NCBI GenBank assembly: GCA_900553245.1
Contig: USCP01000035.1
Coordinates: forward strand, 1-11,935
DNA length: 11,935 bases
Source: an uncultured Peptococcaceae bacterium
GTDB taxonomy: Bacteria; Bacillota; Peptococcia; Peptococcales; Peptococcaceae
Direction of reading: 5' to 3'
Below, piece by piece: positions 8,801-11,935 of the stretch. How positions within the stretch are numbered: position 1 is the first letter of the stretch; each line of letters opens with the position of its first letter. The position numbers and the translations under genes are program-made. The notes beneath the pieces were generated by a model that saw nothing but the letters and a program-made list of their open reading frames with translations, made no database searches and had not been told where the DNA came from.

Positions 8801-9294
8801 CCGCGGTTAGGGATGACAGTACAACCAAATAATTCCTTACCGGCGGTATCGATTTCACGATTGTAATAAACCCCCGGACTACGAACCAACTGGCTGACAA
8901 TAACACGTTCCGCGCCATTGATAACAAAAGTCCCCTGATCTGTCATAAGAGGGAAATCCCCCATGAAGACTTCTTGTTCTTTAATTTCACCGCTTTCCTT
9001 ATTGAGCAAGCGCACCTTAATTCTTAATGGTGCAGCATAGGTAGCATCGCGGTCCTTGCATTCTTCTTCACTGTACTTCGGTTCACCAAAGCTAGAAGTT
9101 AAGAAATCCAGCTGAAGTGTATCAGAAAAGTCAGTGATAGGAGAAACTTCTTCAAAAGTTTCCTTCAAACCTTCTTCGAGGAACCAATTGTAAGAATTAC
9201 GTTGGATCGCAATCAGGTTCGGCATTTCCATGATTTCTTCAATCTTTGAAAACTTATGTCGCTCTGTCAATGCATGGCTGCTTAATTCAACCAA
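5887..9294 (-). CDS. rpoB: DNA-directed RNA polymerase subunit beta, with acidic C-terminal tail
   Basis: Beta forms the second jaw of RNA polymerase, binds the RNA-DNA hybrid and is the target of rifampicin. With the chosen start it is 1135 residues. The rifampicin region (about 378-404) keeps the contact residues equivalent to E. coli Gln513, Phe514, Asp516, His526, Arg529, Ser531 and Leu533, but Ile388 replaces Asn518 (Thr in B. subtilis). The hybrid-binding segment KRKISQGDKMAGRHGNKG lies near 820-837. The last 86 residues are extremely acidic: 41 Asp or Glu against 2 Lys or Arg. The open frame extends to GTG at 9301-9303, immediately after in-frame stops, but the Shine-Dalgarno (AAGGGGTGA) overlaps that codon. 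The TTG at 9292-9294, five bases beyond it, is the more likely start. Tandem promoters lie upstream; rplL is not adjacent. Confidence 0.98.
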   Translation of the reverse strand: MVELSSHALTERHKFSKIEEIMEMPNLIAIQRNSYNWFLEEGLKETFEEVSPITDFSDTLQLDFLTSSFGEPKYSEEECKDRDATYAAPLRIKVRLLNKESGEIKEQEVFMGDFPLMTDQGTFVINGAERVIVSQLVRSPGVYYNREIDTAGKELFGCTVIPNRGAWLELESDANDVIYVRLDRTRKLPATVLLRALGYSKDEDIIELFDGDELIQPTLDKDTTSSEPEALIEIYKRLRPGDPPTVESARNLINALFFDHKRYDLAKVGRYKINKKLGLDIDKSVKNLTLEDILATYRYMLSLMHKAPGYTVDDIDHLGNRRIRSVGELLQNQFRIGLTRMERNVRERMTTQDPNEVTPQGLINIRPVVASIKEFFGSSQLSQFMDQINPLAELTHKRRLSALGPGGLSRERAGFEVRDVHHSHYGRMCPIETPEGPNIGLINSLATYGRVNEYGFIETPYRKVNDCHVTDDIEYLTADIEDKYTIAQANTTLDENNMIIAEKVDARRGEENIVVEKEEVEYMDVSPKQVVSIATALIPFLEHDDANRALMGTNMQRQAVPLLVTEAPFVGTGMEYRAGYDSCVFAIAKHSGIVSYVSADRIEIRGDGGERDVYHLTKFKGSNQGSCINQHVLVSKGQHVNEGDILADGPSTDNGELALGRNALIAFMNWEGYNYEDAVLISERLVKEDVYTSIHISEFESDSRDTKLGPEEITRDIPNVGEDVLKNLDSRGIIRIGAEISAGDILVGKVTPKGETELTAEERLLRAIFGEKAREVRDTSLRVPHGGSGIVVDVKVFTRKGGDELPPGVNEVVRVYIAQKRKISQGDKMAGRHGNKGVVSRVLPECDMPFLPDGTPVDIVLNPLGVPSRMNIGQVLEVHLGMAAKALGLKFATNVFDGASEKDIGDMLEKAGYDRSGKFVLRDGRTGRPLDNAVTVGYMYYLKLAHLVDDKIHARSIGPYSLVTQQPLGGKAQFGGQRFGEMEVWALEAYGASHTLQEMLTVKSDDVVGRVKTYESIVKGENLPEAGVPEAFKVLMKELQALCLDIRILDEDNNEIDMSDEDDELEEQPKDFAVQQLAEPDSEGDNRGDEVVDVNDDDENMDDDIAADEDFSFYSGEDLEDDDDLFVIADDGLDD

Positions 9295-9382
9295 AGCGTT
9301 CACCCCTTACTAATTCTATAGACGAAGTTGTACGACAAGTTCATAATCTAAATAAATAATAAGTGGAATCAATAAAAATTCC

Positions 9383-9391
9383 ATTATAACA
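9383..9391 (-). promoter_or_regulatory. Second rpoB promoter (extended -10)
   Basis: On the minus strand TGTTATAATGG holds a perfect -10 hexamer TATAAT (9388-9383) with the TG of an extended -10 one base upstream (9391-9390). The hexamer 17 bases before it is a poor -35, which is tolerated by extended -10 promoters. A start near 9376 would give a leader of about 80 bases before rpoB. Confidence 0.6.
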
Positions 9392-9402
9392 TTAGCCTAT
9401 CA

Positions 9403-9431
9403 ATTTTAAGATAAATCAGAGCGAAAGTCAA
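9403..9431 (-). promoter_or_regulatory. First rpoB promoter (sigma-A type)
   Basis: On the minus strand TTGACT (9431-9426) is separated by exactly 17 bases from TAAAAT (9408-9403), each five of six matches to consensus. It lies 20 bases upstream of the extended -10 promoter, so rpoBC appears to have tandem promoters. This fits the absence of the rplKAJL genes that usually supply rpoB transcription from upstream. Confidence 0.75.
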
Positions 9432-9646
9432 GCCCTTTTAGGCATTTTTTATAGCACAAACGCAATATTTTTCTGGAACCGTACAGAAAATTTCCCTTAA
9501 TATCCCCTTTTGATGCTTTATAATTATATTTGAGAACGGGTTTCTTACACTCTCCCTACACTTACAGCAAATATTCACATAATGATGTAAACTCTAATCA
9601 AAGGAAATCCCTCCTCTACATCTTTCCAACGCAACCGGCTGCATAT
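9432..9646 (-). other. AT-rich intergenic stretch upstream of the rpoB promoters
   Basis: Together with the promoters this makes a gene-free gap of about 400 bases. I see no open frame of interest and no RNA gene. There is a weak seven-pair hairpin (TTTTCTG/CAGAAAA, 9469-9490). On the minus strand a GAGGAGG sequence precedes a TTG with only eight codons, which I do not count as a gene. It may simply be spacer between the terminator of the upstream gene and the rpoB promoters. Confidence 0.5.
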
Positions 9647-9695
9647 AAAAAGGACTGAGCAAAGACACGACCACATCGTTTCCTTGCTCAGTCCT
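9647..9695 (-). terminator. Rho-independent terminator of the small conserved gene
   Basis: The 12-base arms AGGACTGAGCAA (9695-9684 in the minus sense) and TTGCTCAGTCCT (9662-9651) pair perfectly around a 21-base loop that can form a short inner stem, followed by a run of T (TTTTTATATG). It starts directly after the stop codon of the gene at 9696, so that gene is not transcribed into rpoB. Confidence 0.9.
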
Positions 9696-10076
9696 CTATT
9701 CTTTCTCATTTAATAATGCGTTAATGCGTGCCACCGGAAACCGATCCTCCATCCCGATTACCTCGAACACCGCCGACGGAAGTTCACGCTCACCGATGAG
9801 CGCACAATATTCCTCCACCGCTCGCGCGTCCACCATGATCTTTCCGTGACCGGCCCAATGCCGATTTCTCTCACGTTTTTTTGCACCGGTAATCCAATAG
9901 ATATCGCCGTTCTCTATGTCAACATAATTACCACTGTAGCCTGTCACACGTTGAAAAGCATGGTCATTAAAATAAATCGTACGATAAGTGCGCGACGCTT
10001 TCACATAACCAATCCAAGCAGGGCCGTCGTCATTGTAGCCGCTCTTTAACTCCACATACATTAGCTCACGAATCAT
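9696..10076 (-). CDS. Small conserved soluble protein of unknown function (126 residues)
   Basis: I do not know the function. The sequence pattern, with GPAWIGYVK, TIYFNDHAFQR, GNYVDIENGD.YWI and KKRERNRHWAGHGKI followed by a short helical end, matches a widespread family of small bacterial proteins that databases often label 1-deoxy-D-xylulose-5-phosphate synthase. That name must be wrong: the real enzyme is about 600 residues and nothing of its thiamine-binding fold is here. There is no signal peptide or membrane segment, so it should be cytoplasmic. The open frame reaches a GTG at 10083-10085, but GAGGTG overlaps that codon and lies six bases before ATG at 10074-10076, which I take as the start. 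It has its own terminator and a possible promoter, so it forms a single-gene unit between rpoB and a decayed gene. The family assignment is from memory. Confidence 0.85.
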   Translation of the reverse strand: MIRELMYVELKSGYNDDGPAWIGYVKASRTYRTIYFNDHAFQRVTGYSGNYVDIENGDIYWITGAKKRERNRHWAGHGKIMVDARAVEEYCALIGERELPSAVFEVIGMEDRFPVARINALLNEKE

Positions 10077-10108
10077 CGAAGCCACCTCGTCTTTTAATCA
10101 TTTTACAC

Positions 10109-10117
10109 AGTATATCA
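10109..10117 (-). promoter_or_regulatory. Possible promoter of the small conserved gene
   Basis: On the minus strand TGATATACT holds a -10 like hexamer TATACT (10114-10109) with an extended -10 TG. No good -35 is found at the usual distance. The start would be near 10102, about 26 bases before the ATG. Confidence 0.4.
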
Positions 10118-10227
10118 TTTAAAGCGCGACACACTTTCCCAAATTATCATGGTCCTTTTCATTATAATTGGAACCCCACCCTCATACTAATGTTAAAATC
10201 AATAACGAATGGAAAGGAGAGCTCAAA

Positions 10228-11028
10228 ATAACCATAGAGAATATATTTAAGACTATTTTATACGGTGTTATCCTTTATGGCTGTTGGGAAGGATCTGCTA
10301 TATTTTTATCAATCGGCATTGGACAGCTTTGATTAGAGATAACCACTCCCATCATTAACCAATACCTGTTAATGGCAGTGACTGAACTTATAACTTTTAG
10401 CATCTAATGGTTGCTGTTTCATAAACAACTGACACCGTACGCTAAAACAACAAGCGTTAAATTTCTACTTATAATGCTACTTCCAGTTTATCTCCAAGTC
10501 TTTCAAGACTTCTTCTTGTTAGCTAGCTAGCAATCAACAATACTACAGCTTTTTTCATTAAATAGTCTCACGATCCTTCTATTGTGTTTCATAGGCGCTT
10601 TTTATCGCCCTATGTGAAGAGTACTTTTGGAGACGAATTTTTTTACAAAAATGTTGCAAGCACTAGGACCATCAAAACTCGGCGTAATGAATGCACTATT
10701 CATATCATCAGTATTATTAGGACTTTCCCACTATATGAATATACTCACCGGCGGGCAAACCTTTGCCGGTACGACCCAGCAGGTCATTGCCGCATTGTGC
10801 AGTGGGATTTTCTTTGCAGCGGTCTACTACAGAAGCGGCTCCCTAACGGTGCCGATTGCCCTCCACGGATTCTGCAATTATACCAATTTTATCCTGAATG
10901 AATTTCTAAACTACACTTACACACCACCCGCACTATTTAATGCTTTAGATACCATTATTCCGTTGCTTTATGTCCTATACGGCGTCGTTGTCCTTCTGCG
11001 AAGCGACCAATTTCTACAACTTTCATAA
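10228..11028 (+). pseudogene. Decayed CPBP-family membrane protease gene
   Basis: One reading frame runs for 267 codons from 10228 to the stop at 11028 and reads as a multi-helix membrane protein throughout. It has no frameshift, but has in-frame stops at 10330 (TGA), 10405 (TAA), 10528 (TAG) and 10615 (TGA). A good ribosome binding site (GGAAAGGAG) is followed at normal spacing by ATA instead of ATG at 10228, so the start codon is lost too. The CPBP (Abi/Rce1-like) family cleaves within membranes using two Glu and two His. Here motif 2 (GLSH, in SSVLLGLSHYMN) and motif 3 (HGFCN) are present near residues 169 and 218, while motif 1, EExxxR, cannot be found intact near codon 130. The last 133 codons from a TTG at 10627 are open and may be annotated as a short CPBP gene; without motif 1 this fragment should not be an active protease. 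Confidence 0.8.
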
Positions 11029-11034
11029 ATTCAC

Positions 11035-11078
11035 AAAGCCCTTGCATGACAGCATCCGCCATCATGCAAGGGCTTTTT
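11035..11078 (+). terminator. Strong rho-independent terminator after the CPBP pseudogene
   Basis: The arms AAAGCCCTTGCATGA (11035-11049) and TCATGCAAGGGCTTT (11062-11076) pair perfectly over 15 bases around a 12-base loop, and the run of T continues to 11078. It begins seven bases after the stop codon. On the minus strand only TTT follows the stem, so it would be a weak stop for the converging gene at 11195. Confidence 0.93.
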
Positions 11079-11159
11079 CACAGTTTTGGAGGCCTCTATA
11101 CAACCCCCATCTATATTAAAATTTGATTGAAATTTGTTGAGTGTTCATACACTACCTGC

Positions 11160-11185
11160 TAAAGAACCAATCTAAAGAACCAATC
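11160..11185. repeat. 13-base tandem duplication
   Basis: The sequence TAAAGAACCAATC occurs twice head to tail (11160-11172 and 11173-11185) just beyond the stop codon of the gene at 11195. It is probably a slippage duplication in non-coding DNA. Confidence 0.9.
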
Positions 11186-11194
11186 CAAGCGCCT

Positions 11195-11746
11195 TTACTG
11201 AAAAAGCACCATCAACCCGAAGCCGTAGCAAAAAAGTCCAAAAAGTACAAAGAGTATATTTTTTACGCCGATGCGTCGCTTTAAGATGACGTTTTCAGGC
11301 CGTGCTGCCTCCACATATACCGTCACCGTCTCGCCGGGAGTCATCTTTTTCTCCAATAGGCGACGGGAAAAGGTTTGGGTGCTCTGTCGGTGATAAGCCA
11401 CGTCGTTCACACGATAGTCAAAAATCGGCGCATGACTCTCGACGCCTTTGCCACCGGAATAGCTCGCAAAACCGCAATACACTGCCTCCACTGGCGTGTC
11501 ACAGACCAAGGCGGCACGAATATTGATTCCTCCCAAAAGACAGATGACCGTGCCCATGGTGCCGCCCAACAAAAACCCGCTCAACCGGTCACTCCCGATA
11601 AAAGCCATGGAAACGCCCGACAGCGTCAAGCCTACCGCAAAAACCACCAACATCGCAAACACATATGGATTGTCCTCATAGGCTCTTCGCTTTACAGCCA
11701 ACACCGTCACCCCAATAAAAAATAACCCGAATATAATGAATAACAT
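11195..11746 (-). CDS. Membrane protein resembling the DUF3592 family
   Basis: A 183-residue protein with hydrophobic segments at about 2-18, 28-50, 56-75 and 161-182, and a soluble part between residues 80 and 158. That part has the pattern I associate with DUF3592: a strand ending in APIFDYRVNDVAYHR, then MTPGETVTVYVE followed by A(R)PENVILKR, like the family's Y.V.G..Y and G..V.V.Y.P.NP features. The biochemical role of the family is unknown to me, so none is given. The start is ATG at 11744-11746 behind a strong GAGGAGGGG. It stands alone, with a possible promoter at 11810-11839 and no clear terminator of its own apart from the hairpin at 11035-11076. It converges on the CPBP pseudogene; I see no functional link between them. 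The family call is from memory of the pattern, not a search. Confidence 0.8.
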   Translation of the reverse strand: MLFIIFGLFFIGVTVLAVKRRAYEDNPYVFAMLVVFAVGLTLSGVSMAFIGSDRLSGFLLGGTMGTVICLLGGINIRAALVCDTPVEAVYCGFASYSGGKGVESHAPIFDYRVNDVAYHRQSTQTFSRRLLEKKMTPGETVTVYVEAARPENVILKRRIGVKNILFVLFGLFCYGFGLMVLFQ

Positions 11747-11809
11747 GACACCCCTCCTCTTTTTCGATCGCGTTCATATAATTTGCATAACCTGCGCCAT
11801 ATCACAACC

Positions 11810-11839
11810 AGTATACTGAATCGAAGCCCATTCCGCCAA
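11810..11839 (-). promoter_or_regulatory. Possible promoter of the DUF3592-like gene
   Basis: On the minus strand TTGGCG (11839-11834) and TATACT (11815-11810) are spaced by 18 bases. The -35 matches consensus at four of six positions. The start would be near 11803, about 57 bases before the ATG. Confidence 0.45.
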
Positions 11840-11886
11840 GCATTTTCTCTGCATACCTCTCATCACGCTAACCGTCCTCTATACAC

Positions 11887-11920
11887 AAAAAAAGCGTTCC
11901 GAGTAATTCGGAACGCTTTT
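11887..11920 (-). terminator. Rho-independent terminator at the right edge
   Basis: A 13-pair stem (AAAAGCGTTCCGA at 11890-11902 with TCGGAACGCTTTT at 11908-11920, five-base loop) is followed on the minus strand by seven T. It most likely ends a gene lying to the right of the window and transcribed leftward. Because the outer pairs are A-T on both sides it could also work on the plus strand, but no plus-strand gene ends here. Confidence 0.85.
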
Positions 11921-11935
11921 CGCTATCCTGGCAAT

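Noticed and set aside
9575..9601. GAGGAGG followed by TTG on the minus strand upstream of rpoB, as a possible leader peptide
   Set aside because: It has only eight codons with no run of a regulatory amino acid, no attenuator follows, and it lies upstream of the rpoB promoters.
10584..10901. A 105-codon open frame on the plus strand overlapping the CPBP sequence
   Set aside because: It is out of frame with the recognisable membrane helices and the SSVLLGLSH and HGFCN motifs, and has no family resemblance.
10228..11028. The idea that the in-frame stops are recoded rather than inactivating
   Set aside because: All three stop codons occur, the start codon is ATA, and the EExxxR motif is gone; no recoding signal such as a selenocysteine hairpin is seen. 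Decay explains everything more simply.
11140..11153. Short hairpin AGTGT-TCAT-ACACT after the DUF3592-like gene, as its terminator
   Set aside because: Five pairs of mixed composition without a following T tract on the minus strand; too weak to call.

Overview
The window is most likely from a low-to-medium G+C member of the Bacillota. The RpoB and RpoC sequences read most like Negativicutes to me, but that is from memory of family sequences and no search was run. Evidence for the phylum: RpoC has no large trigger-loop insertion, RpoB carries the motif set QLSQFMDQ.NPLAELTHKRRLSALG, strong AGGAGG-type ribosome binding sites precede the ribosomal protein genes, and rpoBC is followed by rpsL-rpsG-fusA.

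Layout, in the direction of transcription (right to left for nearly everything). From the right edge: a terminator for a gene outside the window; a membrane protein resembling DUF3592; an oppositely oriented, decayed CPBP-type membrane protease gene ending in a strong terminator; a small conserved protein of unknown function with its own terminator; an intergenic region with tandem rpoB promoters; rpoB and rpoC as a two-gene operon closed by a strong terminator; then a separate str operon with its own consensus promoter and a structured 5' leader: rpsL, rpsG and the N-terminal half of fusA, which runs off the left edge.

The left 9.3 kb is core information processing: the two catalytic subunits of RNA polymerase, ribosomal proteins S12 and S7, and elongation factor G. 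The arrangement differs from the usual Bacillota one. rplL is not directly upstream of rpoB, there is no L7Ae-like gene between rpoC and rpsL, and the two operons are separated by terminator plus promoter. The right 2.3 kb is a small accessory patch with decay and mosaic base composition.

I see no mobile element, CRISPR array, RNA gene or obvious new multi-gene system. The best leads are a bulged inverted repeat in the rpsL leader that would bury the S12 start codon, a natural Arg88 in S12 (a position where this change causes streptomycin resistance elsewhere), a very acidic C-terminal tail on RpoB, and a protease pseudogene that keeps one frame throughout but has four in-frame stops and a lost start codon.
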